In this document: positions 1-8,171 of the stretch, one piece after another
Layout of the letters: every line of letters begins with the position of its first letter
Numbering within the stretch: position 1 is the first letter of the stretch
NCBI RefSeq assembly: GCF_049803835.1
Contig: NZ_JBNAGK010000002.1
Coordinates: 1 to 64,000 of the forward strand
Direction of reading: 5' to 3'
DNA: 64,000 bases
Source of the DNA: Pacificoceanicola sp049803835
GTDB lineage: Bacteria; Pseudomonadota; Alphaproteobacteria; Rhodobacterales; Rhodobacteraceae
The notes under the pieces: generated by a model
Told to the model about the DNA's origin: nothing
The model's input: only the letters and a program-made list of their open reading frames with translations
The model's database searches: none
Program-made: the position numbers and the translations under genes

Positions 1-675
1 TTGGAGAATGGCTCTAAGCGCGTGCTGATTTCCGCCCCCGGCGACGGTGCCGACAAGACCATCGTCTTCGGCGTCAATGACAGCGTGCTGACCAGCGTCG
101 ACATCGTCGTCTCCAACGCCTCCTGCACCACGAACTGCCTGTCGCCGGTGGCCAAGGTGCTCAACGATACCGTCGGGATCGTGAAAGGCTTCATGACCAC
201 GATCCACAGCTACACCGGTGATCAGCCGACGCTGGACACCATGCACAAGGACCTCTACCGCGCCCGCGCCGCCGCGCTCTCGATGATCCCGACGTCCACC
301 GGCGCGGCGAAGGCCGTGGGGCTGGTTCTGCCGGAACTGAACGGCAAGCTCGACGGTGTCGCGATCCGCGTGCCGACGCCGAACGTCTCAGTCGTCGACC
401 TGACCTTCGAGGCGTCCCGCGCGACCACGGTGCAGGAGATCAACGACGCGATCCGCGATGCCGCCGACGGCCCGCTCAAGGGCATCCTCGGCTACACCGA
501 CAAGAAACTCGTCAGCTCCGACTTCAACCATGACCCGCATTCGTCGGTCTTCCACACGGACCAGACCAAGGTCATGGACGGCACCATGGTCCGCATCCTG
601 ACCTGGTATGACAACGAATGGGGCTTTTCCAACCGCATGTCCGACACGGCGGTTGCCATGGGCAAGCTGATCTGA
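1..675 (+). CDS. gap: Glyceraldehyde-3-phosphate dehydrogenase, C-terminal 224 residues (5' end outside window)
   Basis: This is the catalytic and C-terminal part of the glycolytic enzyme that oxidises glyceraldehyde 3-phosphate to 1,3-bisphosphoglycerate. The active-site motif SNASCTTNCLSP is seen at fragment residues 38-49, with the nucleophilic Cys at about 42, and the family C-terminal segment WYDNEWGFSNR is intact near the end. The family is about 333 residues long, so roughly the first third, including most of the NAD-binding fold, lies upstream of the window. The TTG at position 1 is an internal codon and not a start. A strong terminator follows the stop, so the gene ends its transcript here. 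Confidence 0.97.
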   Translation: MENGSKRVLISAPGDGADKTIVFGVNDSVLTSVDIVVSNASCTTNCLSPVAKVLNDTVGIVKGFMTTIHSYTGDQPTLDTMHKDLYRARAAALSMIPTSTGAAKAVGLVLPELNGKLDGVAIRVPTPNVSVVDLTFEASRATTVQEINDAIRDAADGPLKGILGYTDKKLVSSDFNHDPHSSVFHTDQTKVMDGTMVRILTWYDNEWGFSNRMSDTAVAMGKLI

Positions 676-700
676 CATTGGACAGGACGCGCCGTGCGCG

Positions 701-735
701 AACCCCGGCTCCTCTCGGGCCGGGGTTTTTCTTGT
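701..735 (+). terminator. Rho-independent terminator after gap
   Basis: A perfect 9-bp stem (AACCCCGGC at 701-709 with GCCGGGGTT at 719-727) is followed by a T-rich run. It sits 25 bases after the gap stop codon. Confidence 0.85.
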
Positions 736-753
736 CTTGTCAGGATCGTAACG

Positions 754-1122
754 ATGAAACCGCTATTGATACCCCTCGCCTGTCTCGCCCTGTCTGGCTG
801 CCTTTATGAAGCGTTGGCACGGCCCGCGACCGCTATCGGAACCAAGGACGGAAACCCCCTGTTTGAGACCGATTGCGACATCGACCCGACGGTGATCGGG
901 CGCCGGGCGCAGATCGGACCAAACGCCGGGAAACCTGTGACGGCGTATTATGCCTGCGAGCCGGTCGCCCGGAAGACCTGTCCGTCCGGCTATACCGTGA
1001 CCGACGTCACCCGCGGCGGGATCCGCTACGTTACAGACGTCATCCAGACCGGCACCATGGTCACACACCGTCGCGTCGCGCTTCAGGACGTGACCATCCG
1101 CTTCACCTGCACTGCCGGTTGA
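754..1122 (+). CDS. Small lipoprotein of unknown function (122 aa)
   Basis: The protein starts MKPLLIPLACLALSGC, a lipoprotein signal peptide whose LSGC lipobox puts the lipidated Cys at residue 16, so it should be anchored in a membrane on the periplasmic side. The mature part has four more cysteines (in contexts CDID, YACEP, KTCPS and FTCTAG), which could form disulfides. I do not recognise a named family. An upstream in-frame extension exists but would bury the signal peptide and overlap the gap terminator, so the ATG at 754 is preferred. It stands alone between gap and a convergent small gene. Confidence 0.8.
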   Translation: MKPLLIPLACLALSGCLYEALARPATAIGTKDGNPLFETDCDIDPTVIGRRAQIGPNAGKPVTAYYACEPVARKTCPSGYTVTDVTRGGIRYVTDVIQTGTMVTHRRVALQDVTIRFTCTAG

Positions 1123-1131
1123 CCTGGGGCC

Positions 1132-1383
1132 TCAGCGGTCTGCCGTTGCCCGTGTCGCGGCGACCGCACCCTTTGCGGCCTTGTACGCAGAGGCGGCCTG
1201 CGCCGCGGCGGCTGGCAGGGATTGCACCGCGCCGGGCGGCAGAAACTGGGTGGACACCGGGGTGGGTGGCTGAAATCCGGGCTGCGATGCCACGGGTTTC
1301 ACCGCAGACACTTCCTGCACCATAGCCGCCCCCCGGCCCGGCGTGCTGGTCAAGGGAAGCGCCGATGCATATCCGATACGCAT
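1132..1383 (-). CDS. Small hypothetical protein, Pro/Ala-rich (83 aa)
   Basis: No family is recognised. The protein is low-complexity, with prolines and glutamines in the middle (for example QPGFQPPTPVSTQFLPPG) and an Ala-rich C-terminal half that could form a helix (AAAAQAASAYKAAKGAVAATR). The start is supported by a GGAGAG ribosome-binding site about 7 bases upstream of the ATG at 1383. It is convergent with the lipoprotein gene, with only 9 bases between the stops. It has no signal peptide or membrane segment. It could be a spurious frame in GC-rich DNA, but the good ribosome-binding site argues for a real gene. Confidence 0.55.
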   Translation of the reverse strand: MRIGYASALPLTSTPGRGAAMVQEVSAVKPVASQPGFQPPTPVSTQFLPPGAVQSLPAAAAQAASAYKAAKGAVAATRATADR

Positions 1384-1670
1384 GTGACTCTCCGTCCTTG
1401 CGAGGGTCCGTTTCGCCGGTTTGGCGGCACTGGACAGCCTCGTGATGCAGCGAGGTTAACCAGAATCAGGTAAAGAAAAGGTTAGCGCCTTTGAAATCAG
1501 GCCCGGAAGCCCGGACCGGCGTATCGAGACGTTAACGATACCGCGCTTGCCCATGCAGTTTCTGCAACGCGGCAAGACCATCCCGACAATTGTTCTGCAC
1601 CGCAGCAACGCCTATGTTGGCGCTATCAGCAAGGTATGGTGCCCTGCTGGACAACCCAAGGAGAGAACCC

Positions 1671-1832
1671 ATGAACGGTTTCTTTGACACCCTGCGCATC
1701 CGGATGGAAAAGCGCGCGAAGTACAACCGCACCCTGCGCGAACTGCAGAGCATGCCGCAGGACGTGGCCCAGGATCTCGGTATCTATCCGGCCGATGCAC
1801 GCCGCATCGCCCATGAAGCCGTCTACGGCTGA
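1671..1832 (+). CDS. DUF1127-type small protein (53 aa)
   Basis: This is a very small, basic, helical protein containing RTLRELQSMPQDVAQDLGIYPADARRIAHEA. That matches the DUF1127 (YjiS-like) pattern of an arginine-rich helix followed by a short LxxMpxxxLxDLGI motif. Some alphaproteobacterial members of this family influence RNA turnover and stress responses, but nothing here shows a specific role. The ATG at 1671 has an AAGGAGAG ribosome-binding site at 1659-1666, which decides against the longer in-frame extension from 1590. It is a single gene and is convergent with coaD. Confidence 0.8.
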   Translation: MNGFFDTLRIRMEKRAKYNRTLRELQSMPQDVAQDLGIYPADARRIAHEAVYG

Positions 1833-1914
1833 GCCGTGATCGCCGTCCAACGGGCCCTGCCCGACCTTTTCGACACCGAGCGCCGATCGCGGGTCTGACG
1901 ACCCCGGACGGCGC

Positions 1915-2418
1915 TCACCGCGGCGTCTTGCCGAGCTTGGCGAGCAGCGCCTGACGCACCGGCGGCGTGACGAATTTCGACACATCCCCGTCCAGCCGCG
2001 CGATTTCCTTGACCAGCTTGGACGCAATCGCCTGGTGCCGCGCCTCCGCCATCAGGAACACGGTCTCGACCGAACTGTCGAGCACCCGGTTCATGCCAAC
2101 CATTTGATATTCATACTCGAAATCTGCAACGGCCCGCAGGCCGCGCACGATGATCTGGGCCCCGACATCGCGGGCGCAATCAATCAGGAGGTTTTCGAAA
2201 GGGTGCGCCACGATCTGTGTGCCGGTCTCTTTCGACAGCGCCGCGCATTCGTCCTCGATCATCGCCACGCGCTCTTCGAGAGAGAACAGAGGCCCCTTGT
2301 CGCGGTTGATCGCCACGCCGATCACCAACCGATCAACCAGCGCCGCGCCGCGCCGGATGATGTCGATATGCCCCAGCGTGATGGGGTCGAAGGTTCCGGG
2401 ATACAAAGCGATGCGCAT
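1915..2418 (-). CDS. coaD: Phosphopantetheine adenylyltransferase
   Basis: This enzyme transfers AMP from ATP to 4'-phosphopantetheine, the penultimate step of coenzyme A synthesis, in the cytoplasm. The N-terminus carries the nucleotidyltransferase signature YPGTFDPITLGHIDII at residues 6-21, with the (T/H)xGH motif as TLGH. The family motif RGLRAVADFEYEYQM follows at about residue 90. The length of 167 residues is normal for CoaD. It is transcribed alone, leftward, and is convergent with the DUF1127 gene. Confidence 0.97.
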   Translation of the reverse strand: MRIALYPGTFDPITLGHIDIIRRGAALVDRLVIGVAINRDKGPLFSLEERVAMIEDECAALSKETGTQIVAHPFENLLIDCARDVGAQIIVRGLRAVADFEYEYQMVGMNRVLDSSVETVFLMAEARHQAIASKLVKEIARLDGDVSKFVTPPVRQALLAKLGKTPR

Positions 2419-2500
2419 GGGTCTTGGCCCCCTGTGTCACGTTCCAGCGCACGCAACATTATTGCGCGTCGGATTGCAACCCGGAAATCTCCGGACGGGT

Positions 2501-2935
2501 TCAGTGCCCCATGATCATGCCTTCGAGCGCTTTCTTTTCCATGTCGAGTTCGGACAGCCTCGCCTTGACCACGTCGCCGATGGTGATCAGGCCGATCATG
2601 ACACCGTCCTCGACCACGGGCATGTGGCGAAAGCGACCCTCGGTCATCTGTTCGAGCACGCTGTCCGACAGGTCTGACCGGGTGCAGGTGACCAGCTTGC
2701 GGGTCATGTAACTGTCCACGGTCTCGCCCATGCAGGATGCGCCGCGGGTGGCCAGAACGCGCACGATGTCGCGCTCCGACAGAATGCCGAGCGCGTCCTT
2801 GCCGGTCTCGGAAATCACCACGGTCCCGATGCGTTTTTCTGCAAGGATCTTCGCCGCTTCCTCGATCAGCGTGCCGGGCTTGACCGTCACCACGCCGTCA
2901 GATCCCTTGCTTTTCAGAATGTTCTGCACTTGCAT
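2501..2935 (-). CDS. CBS-domain protein (144 aa)
   Basis: The protein consists almost entirely of two CBS domains, at about residues 8-65 and 75-135, with typical motifs such as KRIGTVVISETGKDALGILSERDIVR and RHMPVVEDGVMIGLITIGDVVK. Such pairs usually bind adenine nucleotides and act as regulatory modules, but a stand-alone protein gives no hint of its partner. The start at 2935 has a strong AAGGAGG ribosome-binding site. It lies between coaD and the LysR gene, all leftward, with gaps too wide to suggest a tight operon. Confidence 0.9.
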   Translation of the reverse strand: MQVQNILKSKGSDGVVTVKPGTLIEEAAKILAEKRIGTVVISETGKDALGILSERDIVRVLATRGASCMGETVDSYMTRKLVTCTRSDLSDSVLEQMTEGRFRHMPVVEDGVMIGLITIGDVVKARLSELDMEKKALEGMIMGH

Positions 2936-2997
2936 CGATGGCCTCCTTTGGTGCTCCGTAACGTCAAGCGTCCATCAGGGTGCGGCAATTTGTCAAG

Positions 2998-3903
2998 TCA
3001 GACGTTTAGGCAGAGTGCCTCGAGACGGGCCAGCTCCATGCGCATGCCCTGGGTCAGCGCTTTTGCAAATCTGTTCATCCTTTCGTGCCTGCGGTCATCG
3101 GTATGGCGCACCAGGTAGAAGCTGCGTTTGAGGCTGACCTGGTCGGTCAGGATGCGGCGCAGGTCCGGGGCGGTCGGCAGGGCAAAGTCATGCACGATCC
3201 CGAGGCCCGCCCCCTGCCGGACCCAGTTGAACTGGACCGAAACCGAGTTGGATGCGAGCGGCACGCGGGTCAGACCCAGATCGCCGAGGTAATCCAGCTC
3301 CTTGTCGAAGATCATGTCCGGAATGTAGCCAGTGATGCGATGGCCGTGCAGGTCAGAAACCGCACGAATTGGGGCATTTTGTGCAAGATAAGCCTCGGAC
3401 GCGGCCAGATGCAGCCGGTAATCGGTTATTTTCTGCACGACGAGACGCCCAGCGGTGGGCGGGCTGACGGCGATGGCCATGTCCGCCTCGCGCCGCGACA
3501 GGTTGACCACGCGCGGCAATGCGACGATCTGGACTTCGAGGTCGGGGTTGTGATCCGCGATCGCGGCGCAGACCTGTGGCAGCAGGAAGTTGGCACAGCC
3601 GTCCGGCGCACCGATCCGGACCTGTCCGGACAGCCCCTCCGCCTCACCCTGCACCGCCTCCGTCGCCAGTGACAGCGCCTGCTCTGCCGCCTCCGCGTGG
3701 CGCAACATACGCGCGCCGGGTTCGCTCAAGGCATAACCCTGCTGGCTCTTGACGAAAAGCGATGCGCCCATGGTCTGCTCCAGCCGCGCAATCCGGCGCC
3801 CCACCGTCGCCGGGTCCATGCGCAGCACACGCCCCGCAGCAGACAGGCTCTCGCCCCGGGCCACCGCCAGAAAAATCCGCAGGTCATCCCAACTGTCCGA
3901 CAT
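2998..3903 (-). CDS. LysR-family transcriptional regulator, divergent from mmsA
   Basis: This is a 301-residue LysR regulator. The winged helix-turn-helix is at about residues 5-65 (WDDLRIFLAVARGESLSAAGRVLRMDP and nearby ATVGRRIARLE), followed by a substrate-binding domain from about residue 90. The start is placed at MSDSWDD (3903), where LysR homology begins. The longer frame to 3942 would run into the shared promoter. It is transcribed divergently from mmsA, with about 118 bases between starts, so regulation of mmsA by this protein is a reasonable inference but is not shown. The intergenic region holds a TTTGC-N6-GCAAA dyad at 3928-3943. Confidence 0.9.
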   Translation of the reverse strand: MSDSWDDLRIFLAVARGESLSAAGRVLRMDPATVGRRIARLEQTMGASLFVKSQQGYALSEPGARMLRHAEAAEQALSLATEAVQGEAEGLSGQVRIGAPDGCANFLLPQVCAAIADHNPDLEVQIVALPRVVNLSRREADMAIAVSPPTAGRLVVQKITDYRLHLAASEAYLAQNAPIRAVSDLHGHRITGYIPDMIFDKELDYLGDLGLTRVPLASNSVSVQFNWVRQGAGLGIVHDFALPTAPDLRRILTDQVSLKRSFYLVRHTDDRRHERMNRFAKALTQGMRMELARLEALCLNV

Positions 3904-3927
3904 CACGCGCCCCCTTGACGCAGGGTC

Positions 3928-3943
3928 TTTGCATAAACGCAAA
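3928..3943. promoter_or_regulatory. Predicted operator TTTGC-N6-GCAAA, mmsA promoter
   Basis: The dyad TTTGCATAAACGCAAA lies between the divergent LysR and mmsA genes. The same half-sites with the same 6-base spacer recur upstream of the isobutyryl-CoA dehydrogenase gene (9346-9361), which suggests one regulator for both parts of valine catabolism. The half-site resembles that reported for the short-chain acyl-CoA regulator PccR of Rhodobacter, but the spacing differs, so the regulator's identity is open. Confidence 0.5.
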
Positions 3944-4021
3944 ACCCTTTTGCCAGATTACCTCTTTATTCGGCATTTTTGCAAGGATACGGTCCGCGCC
4001 AACTGGAGACAGGAGGATTCC

Positions 4022-5521
4022 ATGACCGAACTCACCAACTGGATCAACGGCGCCCGCGTGAAGAGCGCGTCGGGACGTTTCTCGGACGTCTACAACCCGG
4101 CAACCGGCGAGGTACAGGCAAGAACGCCGCTGTCCTCCGTGGACGAGCTGAACGACGCCGTGGCCAAGGCCGTCGAGGCCCAGAAGGCCTGGGGCGCGAC
4201 CAACCCGCAACGCCGCGCCCGCGTGATGATGGCCTTCGGGGCGCTCATCAACCAGCACATGGACGAGCTGGCCGAGCTGGTCTCCCGCGAGCATGGCAAG
4301 ACCCTGCCGGACGCCCGTGGCGACGTACAGCGCGGTCTTGAAGTGGTCGAGGTCTGCATGGGAGCGCCGTCCCTGCTCAAGGGCGAATTCACCGATGATG
4401 GCGGCCCTGGCATCGACCTCTATTCCATGCGCCAGCCGCTCGGCGTTGTCGCCGGCATCACCCCGTTCAACTTCCCGGCGATGATCCCGCTGTGGAAGAT
4501 GGCCCCGGCGCTGGCCTGCGGCAATGCCATGATCCTCAAGCCCTCCGAGCGCGTGCCCTCCACCGCGCTGCGCCTTGCGGAACTGATCAAGGAGGCCGGC
4601 CTGCCCGACGGCGTCCTGCAGGTGGTCAACGGTGACAAGGAAGTCGTCGACGCGATCCTCGACAACGAGGACATCGCCGCGGTGGGCTTCGTCGGCTCGA
4701 CCCCGATCGCCCAGTACATCTATGGCCGCGCTGCGAACAACGGCAAGCGTGCCCAGTGCTTCGGCGGGGCGAAGAACCACATGATCATCATGCCCGACGC
4801 CGACATCGACAAGGCGGCGGACGCGCTGGTCGGGGCTGGCTATGGCGCGGCGGGCGAGCGCTGCATGGCGATCTCCGTTGCGGTGCCGGTTGGCAAGGAG
4901 ACCGCCGACAAGCTGATCGAGGCGCTTGTGCCGCGCGTCGAGAAGCTGCGCGTCGGGCCTTACACCTCCGATCAGGAGATGGACTATGGCCCGGTCATCA
5001 CAGCGGCGTCGAAGGCGCGCATCGAGGGCCTCATCGCTTCCGGCGTGGAACAGGGCGCGGACCTGCTCATCGACGGGCGCGGCTTCGAGCTTCAGGGCTA
5101 CGAGAACGGCTTCTTCTGCGGCCCGTCGCTCTTCGACAACGTGACGCCCGACATGGACATCTACAAGGAAGAGATCTTCGGCCCGGTCCTGTCGACCGTG
5201 CGCCGCGACACTTATGAGGATGCGCTGAACCTCGTGATCGACAACCCCTACGGCAACGGCACGGCGATCTACACCGCCGACGGCGACACCGCCCGCGACT
5301 TTGCCCATCGGGTCAACGTCGGCATGGTCGGCATCAACTTCCCGATCCCGGTGCCGCTGTCGTACCACACCTTCGGGGGCTGGAAGAAGTCGGCCTTCGG
5401 CGACCTGAACCAATACGGCCCGGACGCCTTCCGCTTCTACACCAAGACCAAGACGGTCACCGCCCGCTGGTTCTCGGGCATCAAGGAAGGCGGCGAATTC
5501 AACTTCAAGGCGATGGACTGA
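4022..5521 (+). CDS. mmsA: CoA-acylating methylmalonate-semialdehyde dehydrogenase
   Basis: MmsA oxidises methylmalonate semialdehyde with NAD and CoA to propionyl-CoA, the last step of the valine branch and also used in inositol breakdown. The 499-residue protein shows the aldehyde dehydrogenase fold with the GVVAGITPFNFPAM segment near residue 140, and the catalytic Cys in GAAGERCMAIS near residue 285, the sequence typical of MmsA. The ATG at 4022 has an AGGAGG site at 4011-4016, which rules out the longer frame from 3749. It is a single-gene unit with its own terminator. The genes for the preceding valine steps lie at 9451-12582. Confidence 0.97.
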   Translation: MTELTNWINGARVKSASGRFSDVYNPATGEVQARTPLSSVDELNDAVAKAVEAQKAWGATNPQRRARVMMAFGALINQHMDELAELVSREHGKTLPDARGDVQRGLEVVEVCMGAPSLLKGEFTDDGGPGIDLYSMRQPLGVVAGITPFNFPAMIPLWKMAPALACGNAMILKPSERVPSTALRLAELIKEAGLPDGVLQVVNGDKEVVDAILDNEDIAAVGFVGSTPIAQYIYGRAANNGKRAQCFGGAKNHMIIMPDADIDKAADALVGAGYGAAGERCMAISVAVPVGKETADKLIEALVPRVEKLRVGPYTSDQEMDYGPVITAASKARIEGLIASGVEQGADLLIDGRGFELQGYENGFFCGPSLFDNVTPDMDIYKEEIFGPVLSTVRRDTYEDALNLVIDNPYGNGTAIYTADGDTARDFAHRVNVGMVGINFPIPVPLSYHTFGGWKKSAFGDLNQYGPDAFRFYTKTKTVTARWFSGIKEGGEFNFKAMD

Positions 5522-5549
5522 TTGAATCGCCCCTCCAAACAGGCAACAC

Positions 5550-5582
5550 TCCCCCCGATATCCGTCGGGGGGATTTTTTTAT
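5550..5582 (+). terminator. Rho-independent terminator after mmsA
   Basis: A 9-bp perfect stem (TCCCCCCGA at 5550-5558 with TCGGGGGGA at 5565-5573) is followed by a run of T residues. Confidence 0.9.
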
Positions 5583-5792
5583 TGCCCCCAACTGTAACTT
5601 TCCGCCGGCGAGGCAGGCATACCGTGCAACTCTCGGGCGATTTAACTCCCCGGGTGGGAACAACGGATAATTGCAAAATGAGATCTTCGTCCTGCGGGGG
5701 ATGATTTTTTGCGTGTTCCGCCCTTGCCCTAGCGTCAACCAACTGCAACGCTGAGACTACGGAGTCGCACATTTCTTGTTGATGGGGCCGTC

Positions 5793-6242
5793 GTGACCAT
5801 TTCGTTTTCAATCCATCCTGACCGGAGACTGACCCTGTTCCGGTTCCAGAAAACCGTCGACACCCGCGAAGGCGCGGAGATATTCGAGCGGTATGTCCGA
5901 CATCCCGCGTTCGATCCGGACTTTCCGATGCTGAGCGACACACGCGCCCTCGCCTCCGTGGACACCTCCAGCCGCGGAATGATGACGCACCTGTTCTCTC
6001 TGCACAAATCCTTGCGGCAATTCCCGCGCCCGGTGATCAGCGTGATTTACACCCGGACCGATCTGTTCTTCGGGATTGGCCGGTTGCTGGAGCAGTTGCA
6101 GAACCCTCTGTCGAAGATTCGCATCGTCGTGACCCGGGACGAACACGAAGCGCTCCGGCTGGTCGGGCAGAAGGAGAATCGTTTCGAAACACTTTGCGGC
6201 AACATTGTGGCCGCAAACGCCCAGACCGAAACAGTGGGATGA
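5793..6242 (+). CDS. Uncharacterised 149-aa protein, paralogue of the next gene
   Basis: I do not recognise a named family. The protein is soluble, with no signal peptide. It aligns without large gaps to the next gene: HPAFDPDFPMLSDTRAL here matches DEAFSPDFDFVTDLRDV there, and FFGIGRLLEQLQ matches QFGMARMYQQIV. Alternating hydrophobic strands and helices of about 150 residues recall SpoIIAA/STAS-like small domains, but that is only an impression. The start is GTG at 5793 and a ribosome-binding site is not obvious. About 210 bases between the mmsA terminator and this gene contain no clear gene. Confidence 0.75.
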   Translation: MTISFSIHPDRRLTLFRFQKTVDTREGAEIFERYVRHPAFDPDFPMLSDTRALASVDTSSRGMMTHLFSLHKSLRQFPRPVISVIYTRTDLFFGIGRLLEQLQNPLSKIRIVVTRDEHEALRLVGQKENRFETLCGNIVAANAQTETVG

Positions 6243-6290
6243 CTGTATCGTGGAACGTCGCACGGACCTGCATTATAAGTATGACAAATT

Positions 6291-6313
6291 GCACAAGTGC
6301 GCCCAAATTGTGC
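6291..6313. promoter_or_regulatory. Inverted repeat GCACAA-N11-TTGTGC upstream of second paralogue
   Basis: A perfect 6-bp inverted repeat with an 11-base spacer lies in the 138-base gap between the two paralogous genes. It could be an operator or part of the promoter of the second gene. No known regulator is assigned. Confidence 0.35.
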
Positions 6314-6380
6314 TATGAAGACGGCACTCCAACTACGTCACACAGTACGCGCGTAACGATCAAACCGGTGGATCTGATGC

Positions 6381-6818
6381 ATGGCCTTCCGATATCGAAT
6401 ATACAGCGAAAACAGATGCATCGTGTACCGACTCGGTGGGCGTTACCATCCTGACATGTGCCTGAGCGCAACCCGGCAGATCATGGCAGACGAAGCCTTT
6501 TCGCCGGACTTCGACTTTGTGACGGACCTGCGCGACGTGCGTTTCTTCGATGCCGACTACCGTGGCATCGCCCATCTCGCCTCGCGGCTGCGCGACGTCC
6601 ATGCGGAGATGCCCGAGACAGTCCGTTACGTTGTCCTGTGCGAGCGCGACGTGCAGTTCGGCATGGCCCGCATGTACCAGCAGATCGTCGAGAACAACGT
6701 GGCGTTCAGCCTGCACCTGACCCGAACCGTGCGCGCCGCCGCAGAGGTGCTCGGGCTGCCCGAAGACCGTCTGAAGGACATGCTGGACGCGGTCCGGGTC
6801 CCGGACGACGGCAGCTGA
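6381..6818 (+). CDS. Uncharacterised 145-aa protein, paralogue of the preceding gene
   Basis: This soluble protein of unknown family is clearly related to the gene at 5793-6242, with shared spacing of the PDFxxxxDxR, YRGIxHL and FGxxRxxxQ motifs. The pair probably arose by tandem duplication and then diverged strongly. The 138-base gap with its own inverted repeat suggests that the second copy can be controlled separately. The start is the ATG at 6381. The following gene (ybdK-type) begins 93 bases downstream on the same strand. Confidence 0.75.
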   Translation: MAFRYRIYSENRCIVYRLGGRYHPDMCLSATRQIMADEAFSPDFDFVTDLRDVRFFDADYRGIAHLASRLRDVHAEMPETVRYVVLCERDVQFGMARMYQQIVENNVAFSLHLTRTVRAAAEVLGLPEDRLKDMLDAVRVPDDGS

Positions 6819-6911
6819 ACGCACGCGTCGCACGGCATTCCCGACCAAACTGGTGTTGCCCTGCCCGGTCCTTTTGCGCTCAACTGTCCGCAGCAGCGCG
6901 GTGGAGGGAGC

Positions 6912-8039
6912 ATGACCGAACCGGAATTCACGATCGGCATCGAGGAGGAATACCTGCTTGTCGATCTCGAGACGATGGCGCTGGCCGAGGCGCCGGACGG
7001 GCTGATGGAGGATTGCGCCGCCGAGCTGGAAGGACAGGTCAGCCCGGAATTTCTGCAATGCCAGATCGAGATCGGCACCAAGCCCTGCGCCGACATCGCC
7101 GCCGCCCGCGAAGACCTCAAGCGGCTGCGCAGCACCGTCGCCCGCCACGCCCGCGTCCGCGGTCTCGCGCCGATCGCCGCCTCCTGCCATCCGCTGGCTG
7201 ACTGGAAAACCCAGCATCACACCGACAAGCAGCGCTATAACGAGCTCAGCCGCGACCTTGGCGGCGTGGTGCGGCGGATGCTGATCTGCGGGATGCACGT
7301 GCACGTCGGGCTGAACGACGATCCCCTCCGCGCGGACCTGATGCGGCAGATGAGCTATTTCCTGCCGCATCTTCTGGCCCTCTCCACCTCCTCGCCGTTC
7401 TGGCAGGGCGAGGACACCGGGCTGGCATCCTACCGCATCTCGGTCTTCGACAACCTGCCCCGCACCGGCCTGCCGCCGCAGTTCGCCAATTGGCAGGACT
7501 ACGAACGCTCGGTGCAGATCCTGATCGACCTTGGCGTGATCGAGGATTCGAGCCGGATCTGGTGGGACCTGCGCCCCTCCTCGCGCTTTCCAACGCTGGA
7601 AAGCCGGATCATGGATGTGCAGCCCCGGCTGGAGGACACGCTGACGCTGGCGGCGCTGAACCAGTGCCTTTTGCGGATGCTCTGGCGATTGCGGGTGAAG
7701 AACCAGCGCTGGCGCATCTACGATCCCTTCCTGATCGGCGAGAACCGCTGGCGGGCGCAACGATATGGCGTCTCGGAAGGGCTGATCGACTTCGGCGCGG
7801 GCGAGATCGTGCCGTTCCCGCAACTCATGGAGGACCTGGTCGAGATCGTCGAACAGGACGGTGGCATCCTGCGCTGCCTGCGCGAGGTCGAGCGGGTGCG
7901 CGGCATCGCGGAACGGGGCAACGGCAGCACGCGGCAACGGGCCGTCCTCGCCGCAGCGCAGGCGGAGGGCAAGGATCACGAAGGACAGATGCGCGCGGTG
8001 GTGCAGCATCTCGTCGACGAATTCATGGCGGACCTGTAG
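6912..8039 (+). CDS. YbdK-type carboxylate-amine ligase (GCS2 family)
   Basis: The protein has 375 residues and belongs to the glutamate-cysteine ligase type 2 family. It opens with TIGIEEEYLLVD, the glutamate-rich metal/ATP-binding strand, and contains the GMHVHVGL motif near residue 127 and later conserved residues such as SSRIWWDLRPSSRFPTLE. YbdK of E. coli has only weak glutamate-cysteine ligase activity, so the natural substrate is unknown. The ATG at 6912 has a GGAGGGAG site. A glycosyltransferase follows on the same strand after a gap that holds a copy of the dispersed repeat. Confidence 0.92.
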   Translation: MTEPEFTIGIEEEYLLVDLETMALAEAPDGLMEDCAAELEGQVSPEFLQCQIEIGTKPCADIAAAREDLKRLRSTVARHARVRGLAPIAASCHPLADWKTQHHTDKQRYNELSRDLGGVVRRMLICGMHVHVGLNDDPLRADLMRQMSYFLPHLLALSTSSPFWQGEDTGLASYRISVFDNLPRTGLPPQFANWQDYERSVQILIDLGVIEDSSRIWWDLRPSSRFPTLESRIMDVQPRLEDTLTLAALNQCLLRMLWRLRVKNQRWRIYDPFLIGENRWRAQRYGVSEGLIDFGAGEIVPFPQLMEDLVEIVEQDGGILRCLREVERVRGIAERGNGSTRQRAVLAAAQAEGKDHEGQMRAVVQHLVDEFMADL

Positions 8040-8040
8040 C

Positions 8041-8102
8041 GCCGGGAGGGCTCTGCCCTCGCGCCTGCGGCGCTCACCCGCGGTATTTTCGGACCAAAGA
8101 AG
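8041..8102 (+). repeat. Dispersed intergenic repeat, copy 1
   Basis: The gap holds GAGGGCTCTGCCCTC (hairpin), GCGCCTGCGGCGC (8061-8073, also present at copy 2) and the core GGTATTT-TC-GGACCAAAGAAG at 8082-8102. The core recurs at 21300-21320 and 33888-33908 with only the two central bases changing. Confidence 0.75.
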
Positions 8103-8171
8103 ATGCAGGCCGCGCCCTTGGCTTGCCTTGGACGTCGGTTTAGGACCGTGGGCAGACTTCGGGAGCACCCC

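Noticed and set aside
3928..3943. Assigning the mmsA/acyl-CoA dehydrogenase dyads to PccR
   Set aside because: The reported PccR motif has two TTTGCAAA copies with a 4-base gap; here the half-sites are closer, so only a resemblance is noted.
3884..5413. 509-codon minus-strand open frame over mmsA
   Set aside because: It is antisense to mmsA, with composition typical of a shadow frame.
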